A stretch of 64,000 bases of DNA from Drosophila miranda (lineage: Eukaryota; Arthropoda; Insecta; Diptera; Drosophilidae). Position 1 is the first letter of the stretch. Every line of letters starts with the position of its first letter. Location of the stretch: assembly GCF_003369915.1 (NCBI RefSeq), contig NC_046675.1, forward strand, positions 31,829,001 through 31,893,000. The letters run 5' to 3'. Position numbers and translations under genes: made by a program. Under the pieces are notes generated by a model. The model was not told where the DNA came from and did no database searches. It worked only from the letters and a program-made list of their open reading frames with translations. This document shows, piece by piece, positions 46,552 to 57,918 of the stretch.

Positions 46552-47648
46552 ATCTTATGTATTGGTTATCTCCCTTCAAATGGCAAACTTTTCACGTCTT
46601 GCTAAAATGTGTCTTGCGCTTTGCTTTTAACTAGCTCGGTTCAACAACGTTTGCTCAAGCAGGAACTTTCCAAAACCAGAAAATATGATCACTTCTAGCT
46701 CGGCAATTCCAAGATTAACACGCTTCACTGGTTTCCTGTTCAAATCAACTCGTATATATTGCTTAATTTATATTTAAAGAAAAATGCTTGACGCCGCCAG
46801 CACTGCAAAAGACCGGAACCAGTGTGTAAATACCAGAAAAAACGGTCTCATTTTCAAAATATACCATAAATATACTGACAAATTCAAGTTGTATTTTACA
46901 TATTCCTCGTTTTTGATATTCCGTCGAATATTACTAGCTATATTGACGTTTAGCCCTGCCCCCTTAGTTTTAGTCCGTTGATGTATCAATTTTCTACTTA
47001 ACTGGCTAGTTTTTAGTCCTTGCGTTTATTTTATTTTGACTAAATCAAGGTTTAAACAAAATACTTCAACGAAAAAAACAGTCGCAATGTTGCTGGTATT
47101 TTAACACATGATGTGCGTATACATTTAATATGAAGGTGCTGATTTCCGAACTGTTTTAAAAATTGATAGGTTTTAGACATATTAAAGCATATGATTATTA
47201 TCTTTCAAATATATATCTCCTTATACCTATTCTTGGTCTCTGTAGGAAGACACTAAACTGAAAAATATCGTTGAAACAGCTTTAAAACAGAGACTAAATT
47301 TTACATTAATTGGAGCATGAGATGACAAACATTTTCTCTATTCTATATCCTTTTCCCTAGGTTATGAAAATGAGTGTTGCCGGGAATCATTGTTGTCATC
47401 CGGTTATTACGACGAATTCCTGGTTTTTGATCTTCCGTCGAATATTACTAGATCTCTCAGCTTTGTCCACATAACTGGCTTATTCTAAATGATTGCTTTT
47501 ATTGGATTTTGCGTAAAAAAGGTTTTAGCGAATTAGGTCAAAACGAAAGAGGATAATCGGAGGATAATATTCCTCGATTTTGATATTCCGTGGAATATTA
47601 AAATAATAAGTATTAAAGGACAATTTTTGTAATTTTATTTGTTAGAAT
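46552..47648. other. Intergenic between Nup358 and Nup37, with diverged repeats
   Basis: The left part must contain the Nup358 promoter. No coding frame is convincing. A motif around TTTTGATATTCCGTCGAATA occurs three times (near 46912, 47424 and 47578), and the flanks of the first two are also similar (ACTGGCTAGTTTTTAG against ACTGGCTTATTCTAAA). This suggests an old internal duplication or a degraded dispersed repeat. Confidence 0.6.
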
Positions 47649-48877
47649 TCACTTCATTTGCACTTTCCAGAAAAGCAATTTCCTGTCCGACGCCGCACTT
47701 ATGTACGGCAGCCTCTGATGCCAGGCCAATCCTGCGTACGTTTTTAAACCGGCTACAAGCAGCGGCACAGTAGATTTTGCTCCAAAAACTTTGAGCGTAA
47801 GACCCGGTCGTCCGATGCTGGCCAGAATCGCTTCTGAGCTCCCGGCAGAAAAGCGAACCACGCGGCCGCCGTCCTCATGGATCTGCTTGACGTCGGCGGG
47901 TACAAATGGACGATTAAGGTCCCAGGTGATGACATCGCCTCCCGCCAGAGCAGAGACAAACAGGCGATTGCTCTGGGCCCAGTCGGCGGACATCAGGGGA
48001 AACTTTGGAGATTCCACGGACAGAACGGTCTGCTTCTGCCTTACGTTATAGAGATGGATGATACCTGAAAGTTGGCGAGTTGGCTTAACATCAGTTGGTC
48101 CATCAGTGAATCAATTGGCTTCAAACGCACCTCTCTTTTCGGCAACTAGCACCTTTTCGTTATCATCCGGATGGCTCTTGATCGACATTCCCGCCGAGGA
48201 TAGGCAGAAGGTGATGACGTTCTCCGCCTCTGCGGCGGTGCTCCAGAACCGGCATGTAAAGTCATCGCTGACCGAGGCCAGAAATTCTCCTTCGCACACC
48301 CAGGATATGTCGTTCACGTAGTCGGTGTGTCCCTTCAGGGTGTCGAACGTGTTGTACCGATCTACATCCGTGCGAAATATCTTCATGTCAGTGCCAAGGG
48401 CGGCGCAAAATGTCACATTGTTGGGAGTGCTGTTCAGAGAAGTGTCCGGAGAGAATGTGATGGCGCTGACGAAGCGTCCATCGCTATCACCCAGCTCCAA
48501 GTCCTGCAGATGATGCCACAAGAACTCGCCGCTCTCCTCCTACAGTTACAAGCTTCGATTTAATTCAATATTTAGTCAATGCACTGAGTATACTTGCCGG
48601 CAGTCCAACCACAATCAAGCAGATGCGCCTTTCCAGAGCCACAGCGATCAGGTTGTAGGCAAAGTCATTTGCGCATATTTCGTAGCATTGAATCTGCTCA
48701 TTCAAGTCTATGGCGTGATCGGGTCCTGAAACAGTTCGCATTTCTTCTTATTTATATAGTTTAATCGAATAAATGCAATAAAAAAAAGCCGGTGCCTGCC
48801 TCGCACAAAATTTTACCCTAACGCCATTCCTCACCATAACGGTGTTTTACAGCACTAAAATCACTGAAAATCGGCAT
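47649..48877 (-). CDS. Nup37: Nup37, WD40 nucleoporin of the Nup107-160 complex
   Basis: Four exons (48835-48877, 48598-48725, 48131-48539, 47649-48064) give 331 residues, right for insect Nup37. It is a beta-propeller component of the Y-shaped scaffold complex of the nuclear pore. WD-like repeats are visible: HTDYVNDISWVCEGEFLASVSDDFTCRFW, SADWAQ...GGDVITWDLN, and a C-terminal LAWHQRLPYISAASDRKLLFW. The start MPIFSDFSAVKHRYG is the ATG that keeps frame across intron 1. Intron 2 has a GC donor (CCG|GCAAGT) and a normal AG acceptor, giving LP|EESGEFLWHH; the nearby GT gives the wrong frame. It lies tail-to-head behind Nup358 and head-to-head with RpS27, with 81 bases between start codons. Confidence 0.9.
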
Positions 48878-48958
48878 ATTTTAGTGCTTTTTCTGCCGAG
48901 GTAAGCTAGCTGCGAATTACACTACTTCCTTTTCCGTGTTAGCTGTGAAAGAAAAAAC
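48878..48958. promoter_or_regulatory. Compact bidirectional promoter of Nup37 and RpS27
   Basis: The 81 bases between the two start codons must contain both start sites. On the plus strand ACTACTTCCTTTTCCG (about 48921-48936) is a 5' terminal oligopyrimidine (TOP/TCT) initiator typical of ribosomal-protein genes, so RpS27 transcription probably begins near 48924-48926. This leaves a 5' UTR of about 35 bases. Confidence 0.7.
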
Positions 48959-49704
48959 ATGCCGGTGGGTGTCAAATGAATCTAAAAAATGGTTTTAAAC
49001 AAAGAAAACCCGCAACTGGCATTGCAAGAAGCATGCAGAGCGAACCGCCACAGTGTCTAGTGCTCAAGAAATGTGTGTTTTGTGTGAAAATCGCAGATGC
49101 CACCCCAAAAACAGTCTCGGAAACTTCGAACGTCTGACCAGCTTCTTGCCGTGTATTGGTGTTGTCCCCACGCGTGGCATGCGCCCAAGAAGTTGCAAAC
49201 AATTGTGAAATGATACGGATTTTGCGATTTTGCATGAAATTGTGACTGTTGCCAACACAATTCGTGTCAATTCATTCAACTTAACCTAGAAAAATGGCAT
49301 TTGCGAATTTCTGTTGTTCTTGTACGAATGAATTTTGTTGATGCGAGAATTGACCATACCATATGATTGTGTCCACTTTCAGCTAGCAAAAGATTTACTG
49401 CACCCTCTGCCCGCTGAGGAGAAACGCAAGCACAAGCTGAAGCGTCTGGTCCAGCACCCGAACTCGTACTTCATGGACGTGAAATGCCCTGGCTGCTACA
49501 GAATCACAACTGTGTTCAGCCATGCACAGGGCGTCGTGGTCTGCGCTGGCTGCGCCACTATCCTGTGCCAGCCAACTGGAGGACGTGCCAAGCTGACAGA
49601 AGGTAAGAACCGGACCCCATTGCCCATGAGCTCCCACTTGGGTCCATAACTAAATTGTTTCATTGTTCGTTTCAGGCTGCTCGTTCCGCAGGAAGCCACA
49701 GTAA
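48959..49704 (+). CDS. RpS27: Ribosomal protein S27 (eS27)
   Basis: A component of the small ribosomal subunit. Three exons: 48959-48964 (only ATG CCG), 49383-49602 and 49676-49704, giving 84 residues that begin [20 protein letters not shown] and end CSFRRKPQ. The C4 zinc finger is CPGC...CAGC (C-x2-C-x14-C-x2-C), in the context [21 protein letters not shown] first exon with just two codons, next to a TOP initiator, is typical of fly ribosomal-protein genes. An ATG at 49335 in the intron would add an unrelated N-terminus and is not the start. The first intron (418 bases) shows no snoRNA I can identify. AATAAA at 49747-49752 is the likely poly(A) signal. Confidence 0.96.
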
Positions 49705-49938
49705 AATGGTACTCTTCTTGGATGAACCACAAATTATTAATTTTTTAATAAAAACTAAAACGTAAAGAATCCACACGAAAAATTCATCAACTCTTTCATT
49801 CGACAATGTGTACCACATCGCTTTTCTAGACGCCGCCGCTGTTCCCAAGGGATTGATTTGTGAGAAGCGAAGCCTGAAAGGCGAGCCACCAAACAGAATA
49901 AAAGCCGCAAGCAGCCGGAGCAGCGACAATTTTTATAT
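49705..49938. other. RpS27 3' UTR and spacer before the array
   Basis: It contains the poly(A) signal AATAAA at 49747-49752. An 85-residue minus-strand frame (49672-49929) starts with a hydrophobic stretch but overlaps the RpS27 last exon, so I do not call it a gene. Confidence 0.5.
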
Positions 49939-50326
49939 TAAGTAGTTTTTAAACTGGCATGTAGACGCAACCAAAACGTTTGAACTACGGAGAAGGATTG
50001 AACTGTGTGGCTGTAAAATAGAAAGAAAGCTTGTAATATACAAATTCCTACCTTTCTTTGGTTCATTGTGCTTTGTAAATTAAAGAATTAACGATCTTGT
50101 GGTTGGTAACGTGAAAAAGAGAGCCCTGCCTGTGCGTATTTGTTGTTTATGATGTGTGATAGTGCGGGGCCCATTTGGGAGGTACTTATTATATTATCTA
50201 GTTTTCTCTTAAATCGTGCTTCCCTGGATGCCACTGACGCAGTCCAGTTTATTCCATATATTCGTAGTCCATATTCTCGTACAATTTATTTTCAAACGAT
50301 TGCCGCGCATCGTATTTAGTCGATAG

Positions 50327-50334
50327 TATCGATA
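50327..50334. promoter_or_regulatory. DRE site (TATCGATA), distal, unit 1
   Basis: A second perfect site about 560 bases before the start codon. In units 3 and 4 (54,321 and 56,318) it reads TATGGATA, so those two units share a mutation and descend from one another. Confidence 0.65.
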
Positions 50335-50727
50335 GCCGTTTGGTGGGACTTGCTCTCTTTTTCGTCGTTGGATATCCTCTCTTAGTGGAGGGATTTTTCG
50401 TCGTCACAATTCCCCTGCGACAATGGGATCCTGGGAAAAGCAGAAACTATATTTTGCAGTTTTGAGATCGTTATATACATACACAGTACACTAATCATAT
50501 GCCTAAATGGGTCTAAAACATGTCAGTCTGAGACATTAATCTTAATGTTAATTAAATGAAATAGGATATAAAGACGGAATCATAGCGGATACCTATTTAC
50601 CAGCACTACAACCTTGTAGAAATTTGATTCATCAATAATCCGGCTAAAATATTCAAATTTGAATCCTAACGCCCGGATACGATCGATTACTACGACGCAC
50701 TCGATAGTTGCTATCGATTCACACTAC

Positions 50728-50735
50728 TATCGATA
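50728..50735. promoter_or_regulatory. DRE site (TATCGATA), proximal, unit 1
   Basis: A perfect palindromic DREF site about 160 bases before the start codon, with a near-match (CTATCGATTC) 17 bases upstream. It recurs in every unit, at +1,997 steps. DRE sites drive replication and growth genes in flies. Confidence 0.75.
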
Positions 50736-50892
50736 GCAGTTCGTGCAATTGGCGCCCAATCGTGACGTTCACTTAAAAGCCAGACTGCGCGGCGGCGTCA
50801 AAAATCTCCAGACAGCTTGGCTCCGCGCCTTTTTCGCACAAAAACAATTCTCGAGACTGCAATTTCTAAGCGCAAAAGTTTTTGATAAAAAT

Positions 50893-51927
50893 ATGAACTT
50901 CGAATACAAGATTCTGAAAGAGAATTTCATGGAAATTGATTCAAAACTGTGCTCTTTGCTGGAAACCAATGAGAACCCGCCGGAGCCAGAGCCTCGTGCT
51001 GGAAATTCCTCGGGAAGCACCTCGCACATCGTGCTGGCCGAACTGCAGGACAATTTAAAAAAATTGAATTTGGAAAATGCTCCTCACTTTCAGTTCCACG
51101 GCTACGGGTGCCACGCTTTGACCAAGAGGGCCCGCGACCACGAGAAGCCAATTGTGAACGGGCGCTATCGAAAGAAGTCAAGGTCGGTGTGGTGGTCGGG
51201 TGCTGCCACTTCTGGTCAGTGGCAGCAGCATCGCCAGCAGCAGAGGCAGCAGCAGCTGCAAAGGGAGACTCAATTCAATGTGGCACAACTGACTCCGATG
51301 ATGCGTTCAATTGGCCTACGTGGCGATTGGTGAGTGCAGTGCTGAATGGCGACCCATGCAGTGCTTCCAATATTCATGTGTGGTGTGTTTGCTTCCCTTC
51401 CACAGCGTGGAGCGCAATGCCGTTGTTCGTTTGATGAATCTTTTTAAATCGCTGCATGACCACATGAACCAGGACCTGGGCTTCGGGCCCGAAAACTCAT
51501 TTCCATCGGACTATCTGTTTGATCTGCCCAAGAAGCGCACCATGCCCTATAGCCTGAATCTGCGCTGTCAGGTGGAGGTGCTGTGCAGCAAGGCGGATCG
51601 TTTTCTGGCCTGCCAGCGGCGCATGGTGGAGGCCAATCGCCACTTTGACTATGTAAAGTACTCGGAGGGCGACAAACTTATCAAGGGATCGTTAAATTTC
51701 CTAAGGTTGTTCAAGCAGTTCTCCACCTCCACGTTGCGCCATCGCAATGGCAAGTTCTTGGGACCTGCAGCCATTTGTAAGTGCCATACAATCCATCATT
51801 AATCAGAGACATCAATCGTCTAGTTTTCATTTTAGCTAATGCCCAAAAACTGGAGGACTTGCTCATAAATCTGCGAGAGTGGCTGCGCTCCGCCTTTCTC
51901 TGCGTGTATGTGTTTAACTGGGAGTAG
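50893..51927 (+). CDS. Array gene, unit 1: unrecognised 299-residue protein
   Basis: Three exons (50893-51329, 51406-51776, 51836-51927) sum to 900 bases. The chosen start is the first ATG (MNFEYKILKENFMEIDSKLC); the open frame extends upstream only from a GTG. Residues 1-70 are acidic with a Pro/Glu patch, about 80-120 are basic (KRARDHEKPIVNGRYRKKSR), and a Gln-rich stretch (QQHRQQQRQQQLQ) follows. The second half is helical and Leu-rich (VVRLMNLFKSLHDHMNQDLG; LCSKADRFLACQRRMVEANR). No known domain, signal peptide or membrane segment is evident. The C-terminus (LCVYVFNWE) is suspicious: a strong donor-like GTATGT overlaps it and the unit ends just after, so the original gene may continue further. 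Unit 1 differs from units 2-6 by Asp for Ala in LQDNL. Confidence 0.7.
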
Positions 51928-52889
51928 TTTTAAACTAAGTAGTTTTTAAACTGGCATGTAGACGCAACCAAAACGTTTGAACTACGGAGAAGGATTGAAC
52001 TGTGTGGCTGTAAAATAGAAAGAAAGCTTGTAATATACAAATTCCTACCTTTCTTTGGTTAATTGTGCTTTGTAAATTTAAGAATTAACGATCTTGTGGT
52101 TGGTAACGTGAAAAAGAGAGCCCTGCCTGTGCGTATTTGTTGTTTATGATGTGTGATAGTGCGGGGCTTATTTGGGAGGTACTTATTATATTATCTAGTT
52201 TTCTCTTAAATCGTGCTTCCCTGGATGCCACTGACGCAGTCCAGTTTATTCCATATATTCGTAGTCCATATTCTCGTACAATTTATTTTCAAACGATTGC
52301 CGCGCATCGTATTTAGTCGATAGTATCGATAGCCGTTTGGTGGGACTTGCTCTCTTTTTCGTCGTTGGATATCCTCTCTTAGTGGAGGGATTTTTCGTCG
52401 TCACAATTCCCCTGCGACAATGGGATCCTGGGAAAAGCAGAAACTATATTTTGCAGTTTTGAGATCGTTATATACATACACAGTACACTAATCATATGCC
52501 TAAATGGGTCTAAAACATGTCAGTCTGAGACATTAATCTTAATGTTAATTAAATGAAATAGGATATAAAGACGGAATCATAACGGATACCTATTTACCAG
52601 CACTACAACCTTGTAGAAATTTGATTCATCAATAATCCGGCTAAAATATTCAAATTTGAATCCTAACGCCCGGATACGATCGATTACTACGACGCACTCG
52701 ATAGTTGCTATCGATGCACACTACTATCGATAGCAGTTCGTGCAATTGGCGCCCAATCGTGACGTTCACTTAAAAGCCAGACTGCGCGGCGGCTTCAAAA
52801 ATCTCCAGACAGCTTGGCTCCGCGCCTTTTTCGCACAAAAACAATTCTCGAGACTGCAATTTCTAAGCGCAAAAGTTTTTGATAAAAAT

Positions 52890-53924
52890 ATGAACTTCGA
52901 ATACAAGATTCTGAAAGAGAATTTCATGGAAATTGATTCAAAACTGTGCTCTTTGCTGGAAACCAATGAGAACCCGCCGGAGCCGGAGCCTCGTGCTGGA
53001 AATTCCTCGGGAAGCACCTCGCACATCGTGCTGGCCGAACTGCAGGCCAATTTAAAAAAATTGAATTTGGAAAATGCTCCTCACTTTCAGTTCCACGGCT
53101 ACGGGTGCCACGCTTTGACCAAGAGGGCCCGCGACCACGAGAAGCCAATTGTGAACGGGCGCTATCGAAAGAAGTCAAGGTCGGTGTGGTGGTCGGGTGC
53201 TGCCACTTCTGGTCAGTGGCAGCAGCATCGCCAGCAGCAGAGGCAGCAGCAGCTGCAAAGGGAGACTCAATTCAATGTGGCCCAACTGACTCCGATGATG
53301 CGTTCAATTGGCCTACGTGGCGATTGGTGAGTGCAGTGCTGAATGGCGACCCATGCAGTGCTTCCAATATTCATGTGTGGTGTGTTTGCTTCCCTTCCAC
53401 AGCGTGGAGCGCAATGCCGTTGTTCGTTTGATGAATCTTTTTAAATCGCTGCATGACCACATGAACCAGGACCTGGGCTTCGGGCCCGAAAACTCATTTC
53501 CATCGGACTATCTGTTTGATCTGCCCAAGAAGCGCACCATGCCCTATAGCCTGAATCTGCGCTGTCAGGTGGAGGTGCTGTGCAGCAAGGCGGATCGTTT
53601 TCTGGCCTGCCAGCGGCGCATGGTGGAGGCCAATCGCCACTTTGACTATGTAAAGTACTCGGAGGGCGACAAACTTATCAAGGGATCGTTAAATTTCCTA
53701 AGGTTGTTCAAGCAGTTCTCCACCTCCACGTTGCGCCATCGCAATGGCAAGTTCTTGGGACCTGCAGCCATTTGTAAGTGCCATACAATCCATCATTAAT
53801 CAGAGACATCAATCATCTAGTTTTCATTTTAGCTAATGCCCAAAAACTGGAGGACTTGCTCATAAATCTGCGAGAGTGGCTGCGCTCCGCCTTTCTCTGC
53901 GTGTATGTGTTTAACTGGGAGTAG
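52890..53924 (+). CDS. Array gene, unit 2
   Basis: Same three-exon structure (52890-53326, 53403-53773, 53833-53924) and the same 299-residue product as unit 1, with Ala in LQANL. All splice sites are intact. The proximal promoter half-site differs by one base (ATCGATGC). No sign of decay. Confidence 0.7.
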
Positions 53925-54886
53925 TTTTAAACTAAGTAGTTTTTAAACTGGCATGTAGACGCAACCAAAACGTTTGAACTACGGAGAAGGATTGAACTGT
54001 GTGGCTGTAAAATAGAAAGAAAGCTTGTAATATACAAATTCCTACCTTTCTTTGGTTAATTGTGCTTTGTAAATTAAAGAATTAACGATCTTGTGGTTGG
54101 TAACGTAAAAAAGAGAGCCCTGCCTGTGCGTATTTGTTGTTTATGATGTGTGATAGTGCGGGGCCCATTTGGGAGGTACTTATTATATTATCTAGTTTTC
54201 TCTTAAATCGTGCTTCCTTGGATGCCACTGACGCAGTCCAGTTTATTCCATATATTCGTAGTCCATATTCTCGTACAATTTATTTTCAAACGATTGCCGC
54301 GCATCGTATTTAGTCGATAGTATGGATAGCCGTTTGGTGGGACTTGCTCTCTTTTTCGTCGTTGGATATCCTCTCTTAGTGGAGGGATTTTTCGTCGTCA
54401 CAATTCCCCTGCGACAATGGGATCCTGGGAAAAGCAGAAACTATATTTTGCAGTTTTGAGATCGTTATATACATACACAGTACACTAATCATATGCCTAA
54501 ATGGGTCTAAAACATGTCAGTCTGAGACATTAATCTTAATGTTAATTAAATGAAATAGGATATAAAGACGGAATCATAACGGATACCTATTTACCAGCAC
54601 TACAACCTTGTAGAAATTTGATTCATCAATAATCCGGCTAAAATATTCAAATTTGAATCCTAACGCCCGGATACGATCGATTACTACGACGCACTCGATA
54701 GTTGCTATCGATTCACACTACTATCGATAGCAGTTCGTGCAATTGGCGCCCAATCGTGACGTTCACTTAAAAGCCAGACTGCGCGGCGGCGTCAAAAATC
54801 TCCAGACAGCTTGGCTCCGCGCCTTTTTCGCACAAAAACAATTCTCGAGACTGCAATTTCTAAGCGCAAAAGTTTTTGATAAAAAT

Positions 54887-55921
54887 ATGAACTTCGAATA
54901 CAAGATTCTGAAAGAGAATTTCATGGAAATTGATTCAAAACTGTGCTCTTTGCTGGAAACCAATGAGAACCCGCCGGAGCCGGAGCCTCGTGCTGGAAAT
55001 TCCTCGGGAAGCACCTCGCACATCGTGCTGGCCGAACTGCAGGCCAATTTAAAAAAATTGAATTTGGAAAATGCTCCTCACTTTCAGTTCCACGGCTACG
55101 GGTGCCACGCTTTGACCAAGAGGGCCCGCGACCACGAGAAGCCAATTGTGAACGGGCGCTATCGAAAGAAGTCAAGGTCGGTGTGGTGGTCGGGTGCTGC
55201 CACTTCTGGTCAGTGGCAGCAGCATCGCCAGCAGCAGAGGCAGCAGCAGCTGCAAAGGGAGACTCAATTCAATGTGGCACAACTGACTCCGATGATGCGT
55301 TCAATTGGCCTACGTGGCGATTGGTGAGTGCAGTGCTGAATGGCGACCCATGCAGTGCTTCCAATATTCATGTGTGGTGTGTTTGCTTCCCTTCCACAGC
55401 GTGGAGCGCAATGCCGTTGTTCGTTTGATGAATCTTTTTAAATCGCTGCATGACCACATGAACCAGGACCTGGGCTTCGGGCCCGAAAACTCATTTCCAT
55501 CGGACTATCTGTTTGATCTGCCCAAGAAGCGCACCATGCCCTATAGCCTGAATCTGCGCTGTCAGGTGGAGGTGCTGTGCAGCAAGGCGGATCGTTTTCT
55601 GGCCTGCCAGCGGCGCATGGTGGAGGCCAATCGCCACTTTGACTATGTAAAGTACTCGGAGGGCGACAAACTTATCAAGGGATCGTTAAATTTCCTAAGG
55701 TTGTTCAAGCAGTTCTCCACCTCCACGTTGCGCCATCGCAATGGCAAGTTCTTGGGACCTGCAGCCATTTGTAAGTGCCATACAATCCATCATTAATCAG
55801 AGACATCAATCATCTAGTTTTCATTTTAGCTAATGCCCAAAAACTGGAGGACTTGCTCATAAATCTGCGAGAGTGGCTGCGCTCCGCCTTTCTCTGCGTG
55901 TATGTGTTTAACTGGGAGTAG
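54887..55921 (+). CDS. Array gene, unit 3
   Basis: Exons 54887-55323, 55400-55770 and 55830-55921; the product is as in unit 2. The distal DRE is altered to TATGGATA. Coding sequence and splice sites are intact. Confidence 0.7.
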
Positions 55922-56883
55922 TTTTAAACTAAGTAGTTTTTAAACTGGCATGTAGACGCAACCAAAACGTTTGAACTACGGAGAAGGATTGAACTGTGTG
56001 GCTGTAAAATAGAAAGAAAGCTTGTAATATACAAATTCCTACCTTTCTTTGGTTAATTGTGCTTTGTAAATTTAAGAATTAACGATCTTGTGGTTGGTAA
56101 CGTGAAAAAGAGAGCCCTGCCTGTGCGTATTTGTTGTTTATGATGTGTGATAGTGCGGGGCCCATTTGGGAGGTACTTATTATATTATCTAGTTTTCTCT
56201 TAAATCGTGCTTCCTTGGATGCCACTGACGCAGTCCAGTTTATTCCATATATTCGTAGTCCATATTCTCGTACAATTTATTTTCAAACGATTGCCGCGCA
56301 TCGTATTTAGTCGATAGTATGGATAGCCGTTTGGTGGGACTTGCTCTCTTTTTCGTCGTTGGATATCCTCTCTTAGTGGAGGGATTTTTCGTCGTCACAA
56401 TTCCCCTGCGACAATGGGATCCTGGGAAAAGCAGAAACTATATTTTGCAGTTTTGAGATCGTTATATACATACACAGTACACTAATCATATGCCTAAATG
56501 GGTCTAAAACATGTCAGTCTGAGACATTAATCTTAATGTTAACTAAATGAAATAGGATATAAAGACGGAATCATAACGGATACCTATTTACCAGCACTAC
56601 AACCTTGTAGAAATTTGATTCATCAATAATCCGGCTAAAATATTCAAATTTGAATCCTAACGCCCGGATACGATCGATTACTACGACGCACTCGATAGTT
56701 GCTATCGATTCACACTACTATCGATAGCAGTTCGTGCAATTGGCGCCCAATCGTGACGTTCACTTAAAAGCCAGACTGCGCGGCGGCGTCAAAAATCTCC
56801 AGACAGCTTGGCTCCGCGCCTTTTTCGCACAAAAAAAATTCTCGAGACTGCAATTTCTAAGCGCAAAAGTTTTTGATAAAAAT

Positions 56884-57918
56884 ATGAACTTCGAATACAA
56901 GATTCTGAAAGAGAATTTCATGGAAATTGATTCAAAACTGTGCTCTTTGCTGGAAACCAATGAGAACCCGCCGGAGCCGGAGCCTCGTGCTGGAAATTCC
57001 TCGGGAAGCACCTCGCACATCGTGCTGGCCGAACTGCAGGCCAATTTAAAAAAATTGAATTTGGAAAATGCTCCTCACTTTCAGTTCCACGGCTACGGGT
57101 GCCACGCTTTGACCAAGAGGGCCCGCGACCACGAGAAGCCAATTGTGAACGGGCGCTATCGAAAGAAGTCAAGGTCGGTGTGGTGGTCGGGTGCTGCCAC
57201 TTCTGGTCAGTGGCAGCAGCATCGCCAGCAGCAGAGGCAGCAGCAGCTGCAAAGGGAGACTCAATTCAATGTGGCCCAACTGACTCCGATGATGCGTTCA
57301 ATTGGCCTACGTGGCGATTGGTGAGTGCAGTGCTGAATGGCGACCCATGCAGTGCTTCCAATATTCATGTGTGGTGTGTTTGCTTCCCTTCCACAGCGTG
57401 GAGCGCAATGCCGTTGTTCGTTTGATGAATCTTTTTAAATCGCTGCATGACCACATGAACCAGGACCTGGGCTTCGGGCCCGAAAACTCATTTCCATCGG
57501 ACTATCTGTTTGATCTGCCCAAGAAGCGCACCATGCCCTATAGCCTGAATCTGCGCTGTCAGGTGGAGGTGCTGTGCAGCAAGGCGGATCGTTTTCTGGC
57601 CTGCCAGCGGCGCATGGTGGAGGCCAATCGCCACTTTGACTATGTAAAGTACTCGGAGGGCGACAAACTTATCAAGGGATCGTTAAATTTCCTAAGGTTG
57701 TTCAAGCAGTTCTCCACCTCCACGTTGCGCCATCGCAATGGCAAGTTCTTGGGACCTGCAGCCATTTGTAAGTGCCATACAATCCATCATTAATCAGAGA
57801 CATCAATCATCTAGTTTTCATTTTAGCTAATGCCCAAAAACTGGAGGACTTGCTCATAAATCTGCGAGAGTGGCTGCGCTCCGCCTTTCTCTGCGTGTAT
57901 GTGTTTAACTGGGAGTAG
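56884..57918 (+). CDS. Array gene, unit 4
   Basis: Exons 56884-57320, 57397-57767 and 57827-57918; the product is as in unit 2. It shares the altered distal DRE with unit 3. A base change upstream of the start (AAAAAAAATT for AAAAACAATT) distinguishes it. Intact. Confidence 0.7.

Noticed and set aside
48965-49382. snoRNA in RpS27 intron 1
   Set aside because: Ribosomal-protein introns often host snoRNAs, but I could not find a convincing C/D or H/ACA box arrangement here.
49335-49649. Alternative RpS27 start at an ATG in intron 1
   Set aside because: The conserved MP|LAKDLL start is produced by splicing from the two-codon first exon next to the TOP initiator.
49672-49929. 85-residue minus-strand frame starting with a hydrophobic, signal-like stretch (MSLLRLLAAFILFGG)
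   Set aside because: It overlaps the last exon and 3' UTR of RpS27 on the opposite strand, and there is no promoter or splice evidence. A convergent small gene remains possible but unsupported.
50265-50430. Minus-strand frame ending in YENMDYEYME within each array unit, looking like a 3' terminal exon
   Set aside because: No upstream exon fits inside the unit, and the stretch contains the distal DRE, so it is more probably promoter DNA.
50743-50892. GTG-initiated extension of the array protein
   Set aside because: No ATG in the extension. The first ATG at 50,893 has an acceptable context, and the upstream frame overlaps the likely leader just after the DRE.
51108-51434. 108-residue overlapping frame in each array unit
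   Set aside because: Alternative frame over exon 1, crossing the intron; no sign of selection can be read from near-identical copies.
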